Below, one piece after another: positions 16,965 to 25,412 of a stretch of DNA of 64,000 nt. The stretch is from assembly GCA_050951845.1 (NCBI GenBank), contig JBMNJV010000001.1:496001-560000 (forward strand), given 5' to 3'. The notes under the pieces were generated by a model that ran no database searches, was not told the origin of the DNA, and saw only the letters and a list, made by a program, of their open reading frames with translations. How positions within the stretch are numbered: the stretch's first letter is position 1; every line of letters begins with the position of its first letter. A program made the translations under genes and the position numbers. This stretch comes from UBA5436 sp050951845. Its GTDB lineage: Bacteria; Bacillota; Clostridia; Saccharofermentanales; DTU023.

Positions 16965-18089
16965 ATGAAAAAAACACACAACTTACAACTTCTGATCAAA
17001 CCTGCTTCAAGTTCTTGCAATATCCGTTGCACTTATTGTTTTTATTATGATATTTGCAGCATACGAGAAGAAGAGAATTATGGAATAATGACTGATCAAG
17101 TACTGGAAACCTTAATTCGAAAGAGTTTTGCTAATGCTGAGGGCCAGGTATCCATAGTTTTTCAAGGCGGTGAACCGACACTGGCCGGACTCACTTTTTT
17201 TGAAAAATATATTAGTTTAATACAAAAATATAATAAAAATAATTTACCTGTGAATCATGGCATTCAAACTAACGGTATGATTCTTAACCGGGAATGGGCA
17301 GAGTTTTTCAAAAGGCATTCATTTTTAGTCGGGGTATCTGTTGACGGAGTAAAAGAAAGTCATAATGCTTTCAGGCTGGATGCAAAGGGAGAAGGAACTT
17401 TCGATCAGGTCTGGGCATCAATTAAACTCTTACAAAAATATCAGGTGGATTTTAATGTTCTGACTGTAATTAATGCTGCAACAGCTGTCAGAGCCAAGGA
17501 AATCTATAATTTTTACAAGGAAAACGGGTTGCGGTATCAGCAGTATATTCCTTGTCTCAATCCTTTGGAGAATCCGGATTTTGAATATCCGTTTACGCTG
17601 ACAAATGATTTATATGCAAAATTTTTGTGTGAATTATTTGATGTTTGGTATCAGGATGTTATCTGCGGCAATCTGATTTATGTTTCGAATTTTGAAAATT
17701 ATTTAGCCATGTTATTAGGTGTACCGCCCGGAACTTGCGGTATGACCGGTCACTGCACGCCACATATGGTCGTTGAGGCAGACGGAAGTTTTTACCCGTG
17801 TGATTTTTATGTTTTAGACGAGTACAAAATCGGAAACATCATGCAAGATGATTATGCTGAAATAGAGCAAAGATTGTATTCTACTAAATTATTGGAAGAA
17901 TCAAAACCTATTGCTGAACCATGTAAGAAATGCCGGTACTTTAAGATTTGCAGAGGTGGCTGCAGACGTCATCGCGAGCCGTTAATCGTTGATGGTTCTG
18001 TAAATCTCAATCGATTCTGCAAAGCATATAAACAGTTTTTTGATTATGCTGTACCGAGACTGAAACATTTAGGCTCGAAAATATTATAG
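16965..18089 (+). CDS. radical SAM anaerobic sulfatase-maturase (anSME) family enzyme
   Basis: 374 aa. The radical SAM cluster motif is CNIRCTYC at residues 18-25, followed by FQGGEPTLAG near residue 63. The C-terminal SPASM region holds the further cysteines, including GTCGMTGHC near residue 258, FYPCDFYV, and CKKCRYFKICRGGCRRH near residues 327-343. Characterised members convert a Cys or Ser of a sulfatase to formylglycine. No sulfatase is encoded here, so the substrate must lie elsewhere, or the enzyme modifies another protein. It ends at a strong bidirectional terminator. Confidence 0.87.
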   Translation: MKKTHNLQLLIKPASSSCNIRCTYCFYYDICSIREEENYGIMTDQVLETLIRKSFANAEGQVSIVFQGGEPTLAGLTFFEKYISLIQKYNKNNLPVNHGIQTNGMILNREWAEFFKRHSFLVGVSVDGVKESHNAFRLDAKGEGTFDQVWASIKLLQKYQVDFNVLTVINAATAVRAKEIYNFYKENGLRYQQYIPCLNPLENPDFEYPFTLTNDLYAKFLCELFDVWYQDVICGNLIYVSNFENYLAMLLGVPPGTCGMTGHCTPHMVVEADGSFYPCDFYVLDEYKIGNIMQDDYAEIEQRLYSTKLLEESKPIAEPCKKCRYFKICRGGCRRHREPLIVDGSVNLNRFCKAYKQFFDYAVPRLKHLGSKIL

Positions 18090-18146
18090 AGATAGCCGGA
18101 ATTGATAGCCGGAACAGAAAAGGCAAATATCTAAGTAAAGAATAAT

Positions 18147-18193
18147 AAAAAAACATCCAAAAGATAGAGACTTGGTTTTCTGGATGTTTTTTT
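18147..18193. terminator. bidirectional intrinsic terminator
   Basis: A-run plus ACATCCA pairs with TGGATGT plus T-run across a 21-base loop. The A-run/T-run symmetry serves both the radical SAM gene ending at 18089 (+) and the DUF1858 gene ending at 18214 (-). Confidence 0.85.
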
Positions 18194-18213
18194 GGTTGTT
18201 TATAGAATATTAT

Positions 18214-18474
18214 TTATTCAGTTTCAGCGGCTTCAGCTTGTTCAGCTTTCGCTTTGTCTAATTCCTGAAATCTCTGATAATTGGTTCTTAATGCTTCAAC
18301 GATGAAATCAACATCCTGTCCATGCACGGCACAGGCTTGTTCCACTGATTCGAATTGGGCAGCGGGACATCCGAGACAATGCATTCCCATACTCATAAAT
18401 ATAGGCGCCAATCGGATATCTATTCTTAAAATATCACCGATTAACATATCTTTATTAATAATTTGCTCGCTCAT
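18214..18474 (-). CDS. DUF1858 domain protein (redox-disulfide domain)
   Basis: 86 aa. The whole protein is one DUF1858 domain: NKDMLIGDILRIDIRLAPIF, then MGMHCLGCPAAQFES with a CxxC pair (Cys33 and Cys36), then an HGxD-type helix and a charged tail. The family is also called the hybrid-cluster-protein-associated redox disulfide domain, and it often accompanies enzymes for nitrosative or oxygen stress. AAAGGAG lies 6 bases before the start. It is a single-gene unit with its own terminator. Confidence 0.88.
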   Translation of the reverse strand: MSEQIINKDMLIGDILRIDIRLAPIFMSMGMHCLGCPAAQFESVEQACAVHGQDVDFIVEALRTNYQRFQELDKAKAEQAEAAETE

Positions 18475-18550
18475 ATCTTTACTCCTTTATTCTATCTGAA
18501 ATTATTTATTTCTCTCCTGAATTTATTATATATAATATGTCGAATTGAGA

Positions 18551-18571
18551 AACGTTGCAAATGTAACATTT
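18551..18571. promoter_or_regulatory. palindromic operator candidate between DUF1858 and EamA genes
   Basis: AAATGTAACATTT (18559-18571) is a 13-bp palindrome around a central A. It overlaps a looser GTTGC-N4-GTAAC pair that resembles a Crp/Fnr-family half-site arrangement. It lies 85 bp upstream of both the minus-strand DUF1858 gene and the plus-strand transporter. The same core ATGTAACAT recurs before dps at 22897. Confidence 0.35.
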
Positions 18572-18655
18572 TCAGCTGTATACTAATTGCGGTTTCAATT
18601 AGCTGAGACAATAGTCGATTTTTACTATTAAACTAAGAAAAAGTTGGTTGTTTAA

Positions 18656-19549
18656 ATGTGGTTGGTTTTATCGTTGTTAGCCCTTTTTTTATGGAGCGGT
18701 TCGGATTTATTTTCCAAACTTGGCTGTCAGGATAAATCTGAAAAAAATTCTCCGTTAAAAATGGTGATGGCTGTCGGACTGGTTATGGGACTGCATGCCG
18801 CATATGAGGTTATTTTTAACGATGTGATTTTTTCATGGCAGGTTGTTTGGGCATATTTGCCGATTTCTGCTTTATACATTGTATCAATGGCAATCGGTTA
18901 TTTCGGCTTAAGATATATTGAATTATCGATTTCTTCACCGATTTGTAATACTTCGGGCGCTTTAGTCGTTGTGTTTTATCTGTTGACGGGAGTCAGACCC
19001 GAGGCAGCAATTCTTGTCGGAGCAGGATTTACCTTGATGGGCATTATCGGATTAGGTATTGCCGAGTATACGGAAGATGAGTTGTTGAGAGCGGAACGTC
19101 AAAAAGCCTCGAACATGAAATATCATAAGAGTCTGCTGGCAATTGCTTTACCGATTATCTACAGTTTGATCGATGCCGGCGGAACTTTTGCCGACAGTCT
19201 GATCCTAGAAACACTGAATGAAGCCCAGGCGAATGTAGCTTATGAATTTACTTTTTTTATTACCGGTTTGATCGTATTTCTTGTACTTTTAATCCGGGGT
19301 GAATTTAAGCTGACAAAATCCGACAGACCGAAACTGATTGCTTCAATGTTTGAAACCGGCGGTCAGGTTGCTTATATTTATGCAATCGGTGCACACCCGA
19401 TTGCGGCAGCACCGATCATTTCCTGTTATTGCTTGTTGACAGTAATCTGGGGCAGAATTTTTCTTAAAGAAAAATTATCTTGGAAACACTATACTTCAAT
19501 AGGTTTGGCAATTACCGGAATTATTATATTGGCAATCTTTGATCAGTAA
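18656..19549 (+). CDS. EamA/DMT-family transporter
   Basis: 297 aa integral membrane protein with about ten segments in two EamA repeats. The first repeat holds SISSPICNTSGALVVVFYLL near residue 96, and the second ends AAPIISCYCLLTVIWGRIFLKEKLSWKHY near residue 255, the usual final-helix pattern of drug/metabolite exporters. The start ATG has no strong ribosome site, but the following VLSLLALFLWSGSDLF is a normal first segment. Substrate unknown. Confidence 0.85.
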   Translation: MWLVLSLLALFLWSGSDLFSKLGCQDKSEKNSPLKMVMAVGLVMGLHAAYEVIFNDVIFSWQVVWAYLPISALYIVSMAIGYFGLRYIELSISSPICNTSGALVVVFYLLTGVRPEAAILVGAGFTLMGIIGLGIAEYTEDELLRAERQKASNMKYHKSLLAIALPIIYSLIDAGGTFADSLILETLNEAQANVAYEFTFFITGLIVFLVLLIRGEFKLTKSDRPKLIASMFETGGQVAYIYAIGAHPIAAAPIISCYCLLTVIWGRIFLKEKLSWKHYTSIGLAITGIIILAIFDQ

Positions 19550-19689
19550 ATAATTTACATGAATTTTATGTATTAATATTTATTGCGGAGCATAATGAGG
19601 AATATATGCTAAAATAACCTGGGTGTGTAGCAGGAATAATTATTTGAAGTTCAGATAAGAGATTATTTACAATTTTTCAAAGGGATAAT

Positions 19690-20685
19690 ATGAAATTAAA
19701 ATTAAATAATATTAATAAATCATTTGGCAAGGTTCACGTTTTACATGATGTTTCTTTTGAAGTAGATTCAGGGAGAGCGATGGGCTTTTTGGGACGTAAC
19801 GGCTCGGGTAAAACAACCTCGATTCGCTGCATTATGGATATTTTCAAACCGGATAGCGGCGATATTTTGCTGGATGATCAACCTTTCAAACCGCGTGAAC
19901 TGAAAGTCGGTTATTTACCGGAAGAAAGAGGCATGTATGCCAAAGAGCCGATTCTGGAACAATTGATTTATTTCGGTCAGCTCAGAGGCGGCAGCAAAGC
20001 AGAGAGCAAGAAGTCGGCCGAAGCATGGCTTGAACGTTTTGACTTGTCAGAATATGCCAATAAAAAACTGGAAGTTTTATCTAAGGGCAATCAGCAAAAG
20101 ATTCAGATAATTCAGGCTTTTCTCAACGATCCGGAAATGATTATTTTGGATGAACCCTTCAGCGGATTGGATCCGGTCAATGCGGAACTGTTTAAGGATG
20201 CGATCAGAGATGCAATTAAGGCAAATAAATTAGTCATCTTTTCCTCGCATCAAATGGGATACGTTGAAGAGTTTTGTGATGATATAACTTTAATCGATAA
20301 AGGTGATATTTTAATCAATGATTCATTAGCTGATGTTCAAGCTGAAATGAGTCAGGATAAGTATCGTTTAGAAGCAGTAAATATGAATCGGGAACAATTA
20401 AAGCAACGGCTCAAACAAATTGAGTCCGATCACAATTTCGGGCATGACCTGCTGGCGGCTGAAGATAAAATCTCTTTAATTATCAACTTGAGCAATCTTG
20501 TACCTAATAATTTCTTGCAAAAAATCATTGCAGCAGAAATTCAGATAAAGAACTTTTCGGTATATTTACCGACTTTGACCGATGTATTTTTACATTATGT
20601 AAAAGAACATGATGTATTAACTAATGGAATAAAAGGGCAAGATGATGAAAAAAACCGAGATGTTTCCTGCCGGGAGGAGAACTGA
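19690..20685 (+). CDS. ABC transporter ATPase, NatA-like
   Basis: 331 aa. An N-terminal ABC domain with Walker A GRNGSGKTT (residue 35 onward), Q-loop GYLPEERGMY, a signature variant LSKGNQQK, and Walker B MIILDEPFSGLD, followed by about 100 residues of C-terminal extension. LSKGNQQK with YLPEERG is typical of the NatA sodium-exporter-like group. The permease gene follows after a short leader ORF. AAAGGGA precedes the start. Confidence 0.9.
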   Translation: MKLKLNNINKSFGKVHVLHDVSFEVDSGRAMGFLGRNGSGKTTSIRCIMDIFKPDSGDILLDDQPFKPRELKVGYLPEERGMYAKEPILEQLIYFGQLRGGSKAESKKSAEAWLERFDLSEYANKKLEVLSKGNQQKIQIIQAFLNDPEMIILDEPFSGLDPVNAELFKDAIRDAIKANKLVIFSSHQMGYVEEFCDDITLIDKGDILINDSLADVQAEMSQDKYRLEAVNMNREQLKQRLKQIESDHNFGHDLLAAEDKISLIINLSNLVPNNFLQKIIAAEIQIKNFSVYLPTLTDVFLHYVKEHDVLTNGIKGQDDEKNRDVSCREEN

Positions 20686-20686
20686 G

Positions 20687-20755
20687 ATGCGATATCTGAC
20701 AGTAGTACCATGTTCTGAAATATTCCTCCACGTTACTGAAAAGAAGGAGAACTAA
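20687..20755 (+). CDS. possible 22-codon leader ORF between ATPase and permease
   Basis: An ATG at 20687 with GGGAGGAG 8 bases upstream opens a 22-residue frame (MRYLTVVPCSEIFLHVTEKK, then EN) that ends one base before the permease ATG. The sequence around this start, GGAGAACTnAnATGCGA, is a near copy of the permease's own start 70 bp later, so the frame may be a by-product of a local duplication. It may still serve translational coupling. Confidence 0.35.
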   Translation: MRYLTVVPCSEIFLHVTEKKEN

Positions 20756-20756
20756 A

Positions 20757-22025
20757 ATGCGAAATAGCGGTCTGGTTTTCAGTTTTGAATTTAAATCTAT
20801 TTTAAGAAAAAAATCTTATCTTGCGACAACGCTTATTCTGTGTTTAATAGTTGTTGCCGCTGTGATAATTCCAAGTTTTCTTGCAAAAAAAGAGGAATCA
20901 GCGGAAGACGCTTTAATAGTTGACGGTGATAACTTCTTTGTTGCATCTGAACATTTTACGGAAGAAGATGTCGCTGATCTTATGTCTGACGGCGGCTATT
21001 ATTGTGCGACCGGCGAATTAAAAGATTTTTCGTTGTTAAAAAACATCAAGCAAGAATATGCTGATGAAGATTCCTTAAAAACAGCTTTGGCAGAGGATGA
21101 AATTGCCTTCGGTGTTGTTTTTTACTCAGCAAGTGATTTTGTCTTCATGGTAAACGGAGAACAGAATCCAATTGCCGGTGCTTTTATTGAACAACAATTA
21201 TTAAATTACAACAGATTGAATTACTTTGGAGCAAATAACATTGATCCTGCATTAATTCCCGGAATATATAATGTGCAAGTTAATGCGACCACTGTTGACA
21301 TTTCACAAAAAGGCATCGGAAACTTCGTTTTAGCCATGATTTATACAATTCTTTTGTATATGTTGATAATCATGTACGGTACGACCGTATCATCTTCTGT
21401 AGCCAGAGAAAAAGATAATCGTACAATGGAATTGTTAATTGCGAATACCAAAGCAGATTATTTGATCATCGGAAAAACTTTAGCTGCCGGATTAGCAGGA
21501 ATTCTTCAAGTTTTAGCCATGATTATAACCTTACTCCTTTCGCTAAAATTCAGCGGTCAGGACATTGTAGAATTGATTGGCGGTTTTCTTGAATTGAATA
21601 CAACAACGATCATTACCATGGTTTTATTCGGTTTGACCGGCTACATTTCATACTTGTTTATTTATGCAGCCTTGGGAGCATTGGTTTCCAAAATGGAAGA
21701 TGTTAACTATGCGGTTACACCGGTGATGCTGATTTTTATTGCAGCATATTTAATCGCTATTTACGGAATGGGAAATCCGCATGGCCTTCTGTTAAAAGCA
21801 GCATCATATTTCCCCTTAACTTCGGTTCTGGCGATGCCGGTACGGACGATTTTGCTGAATATTTCTCTGATTGAAATTCTGATCAGTGCAGCGATTATGT
21901 TAGTCAGTATTGTTGTGTTTTCGTTTCTTGCCATTCGAATTTATCGTTTGGGTTCACTTAATTATGGTAACAGAATGAAATTCGGTAAAACGCTGAAAAT
22001 GATTTTTCGTGGCGAAGACATTTAA
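20757..22025 (+). CDS. ABC-2 type exporter permease, NatB-like
   Basis: 422 aa. A first membrane helix near residues 23-43 is followed by a large extracytoplasmic domain of about 160 residues, then a cluster of helices starting near residue 180. The conserved cytoplasmic stretch VAREKDNRTMELLIANTK near residue 214 is the mark of NatB-type ABC-2 permeases. It forms an exporter with the ATPase before it; sodium or peptide export is known for relatives, but the cargo is not readable here. AAGGAG is upstream of the start. Confidence 0.88.
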   Translation: MRNSGLVFSFEFKSILRKKSYLATTLILCLIVVAAVIIPSFLAKKEESAEDALIVDGDNFFVASEHFTEEDVADLMSDGGYYCATGELKDFSLLKNIKQEYADEDSLKTALAEDEIAFGVVFYSASDFVFMVNGEQNPIAGAFIEQQLLNYNRLNYFGANNIDPALIPGIYNVQVNATTVDISQKGIGNFVLAMIYTILLYMLIIMYGTTVSSSVAREKDNRTMELLIANTKADYLIIGKTLAAGLAGILQVLAMIITLLLSLKFSGQDIVELIGGFLELNTTTIITMVLFGLTGYISYLFIYAALGALVSKMEDVNYAVTPVMLIFIAAYLIAIYGMGNPHGLLLKAASYFPLTSVLAMPVRTILLNISLIEILISAAIMLVSIVVFSFLAIRIYRLGSLNYGNRMKFGKTLKMIFRGEDI

Positions 22026-22099
22026 AAAATCAAAAATAATTTTTGAAAAACTGATACCTGAATAAGTGCTGAAAAATCCATACCGGAAATTGAAAATAA

Positions 22100-22762
22100 T
22101 TACTTTTTCATATCAATTTCAGATTTTTTTCGGGAATAAGGCGGTAAAGCCCAGTTGACCAAATATGCAACGAAAATTCCGATAATTGTGTATAAGAAAC
22201 GATAAGCAGCCACAATTAATGCGTATTCTCGCGGATCTGTTGCTTGATTTGAAGACTGGCTTAAAGCGATCAACATGAAAACAACAGCTGCGAGAGCGGT
22301 CATTTCAGTAGCTTTGATCAGGACGGTAATCCAAATAGTTAAAAATAAAAGGCTGGTTATAATTAAATAATATTGTATACAGTGATTTTCGAAATTGAAG
22401 CTGATTCTGATCTGGACAGCTAACAATCCCATCAATGCACCGAAAGCGGTTGAGCCTAATCGGTAAAGACCGGCTTTCCAGGTATGTTTTAATTTTGATT
22501 TCAATGTGATTATTACGGCAATACAAGCGTGAAGTGCGTGAAATATGCCGGAATTATCGCCGATATCAATCAGGGAAATCATCAGACAGATAAAAACTGC
22601 AATTGTAGTTTTAAGGATGCGCCATCCCGGTTTCTGGAAATGAAACGATTCATCCGGAGTTAAATGCGGATTGTATGCTTTATTTTCATTACGCTGCTCA
22701 GCGTAATAATTTGTTAAATATTTATATTCTCCATAAAAAATATTCTCATTTTTATTAATCAT
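22100..22762 (-). CDS. aromatic acid exporter (FUSC/ArAE_1-like) membrane protein
   Basis: 220 aa. A cytoplasmic N-terminus of about 45 residues leads into GWRILKTTIAVFICLMISL and then about five to six hydrophobic segments, ending in a short basic tail. The pattern matches the short ArAE_1/DUF939 proteins of Firmicutes, which consist of the membrane half of aromatic acid exporters. It runs toward the NatB-like gene, with 75 bp between their ends. Substrate unknown. Confidence 0.78.
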   Translation of the reverse strand: MINKNENIFYGEYKYLTNYYAEQRNENKAYNPHLTPDESFHFQKPGWRILKTTIAVFICLMISLIDIGDNSGIFHALHACIAVIITLKSKLKHTWKAGLYRLGSTAFGALMGLLAVQIRISFNFENHCIQYYLIITSLLFLTIWITVLIKATEMTALAAVVFMLIALSQSSNQATDPREYALIVAAYRFLYTIIGIFVAYLVNWALPPYSRKKSEIDMKK

Positions 22763-22896
22763 CTATAAACCTTTAAATTAGTCCTTATTTAAATTTATTT
22801 ATTATTTATTATTTCTTATTGTTTGCTCAATTATTTGCTTAATTATTTCATCTGTCCGATTGTAAAATCAGCTTATGCTCAGCTTGATTTTCACGA

Positions 22897-22918
22897 ATGT
22901 AACATACGTAACTTACGT
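22897..22918. promoter_or_regulatory. two overlapping small palindromes before dps
   Basis: ATGTAACAT (22897-22905) directly abuts ACGTAACTTACGT (22906-22918), each an odd palindrome. They lie about 100 bp before the dps start. The first one matches the core of the palindrome before the DUF1858 gene at 18559, so one redox or stress regulator could serve both. Confidence 0.35.
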
Positions 22919-23014
22919 TTTACAAACAGATAATCAAGCAGTAAGATAAACATAATCAACATAAGAAGACATAGCAAATGTCAGTAAATTAATTGTACAT
23001 AACGGGAGGTTATT

Positions 23015-23431
23015 ATGAAAAAATTAGATACATATTTGGCGGATTTATTAGTAGGAAATGTTAAACTTCATAATTTGCATTGGAATGTAGTAGGTCTTAC
23101 TTTCAAAGCAGTTCATGAATATCTGGAAGATCTCTATGATTCATTTTTTGAAAAATTTGATGAAGTTGCTGAATATCAAAAACAAATCGGTGTATATCCG
23201 AAAAGTTCTGTAAAAGAATATATGAAATTAACAAATATTGAAGAATTGGGTGACAATGATATTTCTTCAACAGATGCGTTAGCCGTCGCTTTGGATCTTA
23301 TTAAATATATGAAGGACAGTGCATTAAAGATTCAAGCAGAAGCAGAGGATTTTGTTCTTTCCAATATGATGGAAGATCATGTAACAGAGTATAATAAGGA
23401 AATCTGGTTCATGGAATCAATGTTGCGATAA
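23015..23431 (+). CDS. dps: Dps-family ferritin-like DNA-protection protein
   Basis: 138 aa, slightly short for the family (150-170). The ferroxidase-site pattern is clear: LHNLHWNVVGLTFKAVHEYL (residues about 19-38), then DLYDSFFEKFDEVAE, giving the His, Asp and Glu ligands that sit at the subunit interface of the dodecamer. It oxidises and stores iron and removes peroxide. GGGAGG lies 7 bases upstream of the ATG. Putative regulator sites at 22897-22918 fit stress control. Confidence 0.88.
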   Translation: MKKLDTYLADLLVGNVKLHNLHWNVVGLTFKAVHEYLEDLYDSFFEKFDEVAEYQKQIGVYPKSSVKEYMKLTNIEELGDNDISSTDALAVALDLIKYMKDSALKIQAEAEDFVLSNMMEDHVTEYNKEIWFMESMLR

Positions 23432-23463
23432 TTAATACTTAGCTTAACACAAAGCAAAAGGAG

Positions 23464-23580
23464 ATGTTTCAAATAAAACAAACCCCGAAATCCGGACACG
23501 GACGGAGGGGTTTTATCATGTGGAAATTCCTGGTATTTTGCGGAATCTGCATTTTATCTGCGATAGTACGGAAGTATTAA
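23464..23580 (+). CDS. small hydrophobic ORF with ribosome site inside a hairpin
   Basis: One frame is open from ATG 23464 to TAA 23580 (38 codons). The more likely start is ATG 23518, which has GGAGGGG 7 bases upstream and encodes 20 residues, MWKFLVFCGICILSAIVRKY: a single membrane-spanning stretch with a basic tail. The GGAGGGG lies in the 3' arm of a hairpin (AACCCC at 23481-23486 with GGGGTT at 23507-23512, plus an inner TCCG/CGGA pair). The upstream ATG has AAGGAG but with no spacing. The shape resembles small toxins of type I systems; nothing shows it is expressed. Confidence 0.4.
   Translation: MFQIKQTPKSGHGRRGFIMWKFLVFCGICILSAIVRKY
23481..23514 (+). terminator. hairpin after dps: weak terminator or ribosome-site lock
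   Basis: The AACCCC/GGGGTT stem with an inner TCCG/CGGA helix is followed by only four T's, so it would be a modest dps terminator. The 3' arm also contains the GGAGGGG that serves the small ORF at 23518, so it may instead control that ORF. Confidence 0.5.
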
Positions 23581-23743
23581 ACATATCTACCTGTTCAAGC
23601 AGGTCTTATCTGATCTTACGGTGATTGTGAAATATAACACCCGAGAAGATACTGTATTAAAAGGTGCAATATTTGATAATTGGACGTACTTCAGGGTATG
23701 ATAAATATAGAATAGTATTAATTTAATAGAAAGGGTGAGCGCA

Positions 23744-24220
23744 ATGACTAATACTTTAGAAATGAATTTTGGCATTATTTCCATCAATGACGCTATCAAC
23801 AAATTTTTCGAGCATTATCCGGGTGATATTCTGACAAAAATCCGGTTAGCTCACAAAGGTCCATTTTACAAATATTCCTTTGTAGGAAATGACGGCAAAA
23901 ATCGTCATTCACTCAAACTAAACGCACAGACGGGAGATATTATTAAAAATACTGTTAAGGCTCTTAAGCCGAAAGACCAAAAGCCTGTAAGACGAGATGC
24001 AAAAAAATTAAACTTGGAGGATATGTTGTCATTCAGCGAGATCAACGCTATCGCTTTAAAAGTTGCTCCGGTATCTACTCCTATACAGTGGAAGCTGGAC
24101 AGGAAAAAAGAGCGCACCTTGTGGAAAGTAAAAATTACAGATGAGCACGGTGCAAATATGCATGAAGTAAAACTGGATGCCCAAAACGGCAGTTTGTTAC
24201 AGGTAAAATTAAAAGGTTAG
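23744..24220 (+). CDS. PepSY-domain protein, two repeats, no signal peptide
   Basis: 158 aa from ATG 23744, with AAAGGGTGAG just upstream; an in-frame GTG at 23735 overlaps that ribosome site and is less likely. Two similar halves each end in the PepSY strand pattern: HSLKLNAQTGDII near residue 62 and HEVKLDAQNGSLLQVKL at the C-terminus. PepSY proteins are usually secreted or membrane-bound and modulate proteases or bind metals or heme, but no signal or membrane segment is visible here. Its stop overlaps the convergent GTPase gene by 4 bp (24217-24220). Confidence 0.7.
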   Translation: MTNTLEMNFGIISINDAINKFFEHYPGDILTKIRLAHKGPFYKYSFVGNDGKNRHSLKLNAQTGDIIKNTVKALKPKDQKPVRRDAKKLNLEDMLSFSEINAIALKVAPVSTPIQWKLDRKKERTLWKVKITDEHGANMHEVKLDAQNGSLLQVKLKG

Positions 24221-25344
24221 TTATAACGCGAGGCTCTTCCTCCGTCACCTCTGCCTTCTTCCATCATTCCGAATGTCTCGACAAAAAATGTCCGAGACCG
24301 TAGCTTGTATTTGTCCGCAATGGTATTGAGTGCATCTTCAACAATATCCGCCATGACATGCGAATCGGCGACCGCACGTGCATTGATGACGAGTGAAATT
24401 GCGCTGTAGGGCTGAGTCAATTTTCGGTCATACTCAACATCGTAGTCAATGCCGATCAGACTCGCTTTAACAAAATCGTCTCCCTCGCCTGCTGCGAACG
24501 CCTTCAAATGCGGAACGTTATTATTGCTTGCTTTCAAACCCTTGCGGACTTGATTGAAAATATCTTCAACAACTTTATTAAAATCAATATTTTTATCATT
24601 CTTTTCTTCAAAGAACACACGGCGGTTGTACCAGCTCAACAAATTTTCGGCGGCGATAAATGCTTCCGAGCCGTAGCCGATTTCACGATGTACAGCCGCT
24701 GCTTTGTGGGTCATCAGGTAATCAACAACCTCTTCAACTCCTTCACCTGTCAGAGCGGACATCGTAAAGACCGGGGTATCGGGGAATGAAGCCTTGATAA
24801 ACTCCACACGCTTTGCCTTTTCCTCCTCACTGATCAAATCCACTTTATTCAGCACAATCAGATCGGCTTCGGCCATTTGTGCTTCAAGCAAAAAGCGCAT
24901 CTCGGCAGGCAGATTGATTTGCTCCGCTTCAGGCATCAGCATACGCATCCGCTCGGGATCAACAATACAGGTAAAAGGCATCAGGTCGAACTCTCCGGGC
25001 CTGCGTTCCGCAAGCTGTAAATATACGTGTTCAAGCGCCCCGATACCACAGCCCGGAATATCGGACATGATAACCGTAGCACCTTTATCAACCAACTGAT
25101 TAAGCTTATCGACGAGATTTTCATGCTGATAACAGATGCAGTCGCCTGCAATCTGTGTAGTCAGTATGCCGGTCGTTGCCGTAAAGCCGGCATCAACGAT
25201 ATTGTCGGCACCGAGGTCATTGACGAGAATAGCCGCTTTACCATAGCGTTTGTCAATTATATTCCCGAATGCAATCATCGAAGTCGTTTTTCCCGCTCCC
25301 AGGAATCCGCTTGTTACCATATACTTGGCTTTTGCTTGTGACAT
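24217..25344 (-). CDS. G3E-family (CobW/HypB/UreG-like) GTPase
   Basis: 375 aa. Walker A GFLGAGKTT at residues 13-21, a metal-switch-like GDCICYQHENL (the usual Gly-Cys-x-Cys-Cys motif is altered), SDIPGCGIG near residue 95 as the G3/Walker B region, and VLNKVDLISE as the guanine-specificity NKxD motif. The C-terminal 150 residues are not the standard CobW_C domain as far as I can tell. G3E GTPases load metals or cofactors into enzymes. It follows the radical SAM gene by 68 bp on the same strand and has its own GGAGG, so the pair is probably one operon. Confidence 0.82.
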   Translation of the reverse strand: MSQAKAKYMVTSGFLGAGKTTSMIAFGNIIDKRYGKAAILVNDLGADNIVDAGFTATTGILTTQIAGDCICYQHENLVDKLNQLVDKGATVIMSDIPGCGIGALEHVYLQLAERRPGEFDLMPFTCIVDPERMRMLMPEAEQINLPAEMRFLLEAQMAEADLIVLNKVDLISEEEKAKRVEFIKASFPDTPVFTMSALTGEGVEEVVDYLMTHKAAAVHREIGYGSEAFIAAENLLSWYNRRVFFEEKNDKNIDFNKVVEDIFNQVRKGLKASNNNVPHLKAFAAGEGDDFVKASLIGIDYDVEYDRKLTQPYSAISLVINARAVADSHVMADIVEDALNTIADKYKLRSRTFFVETFGMMEEGRGDGGRASRYN

Positions 25345-25412
25345 ATTAATTCCTCCGTCCCATCAATTAGTTTTCTTCTGTTTTTATTCTCTGATTTTAT
25401 CTTCTGCGCCGG

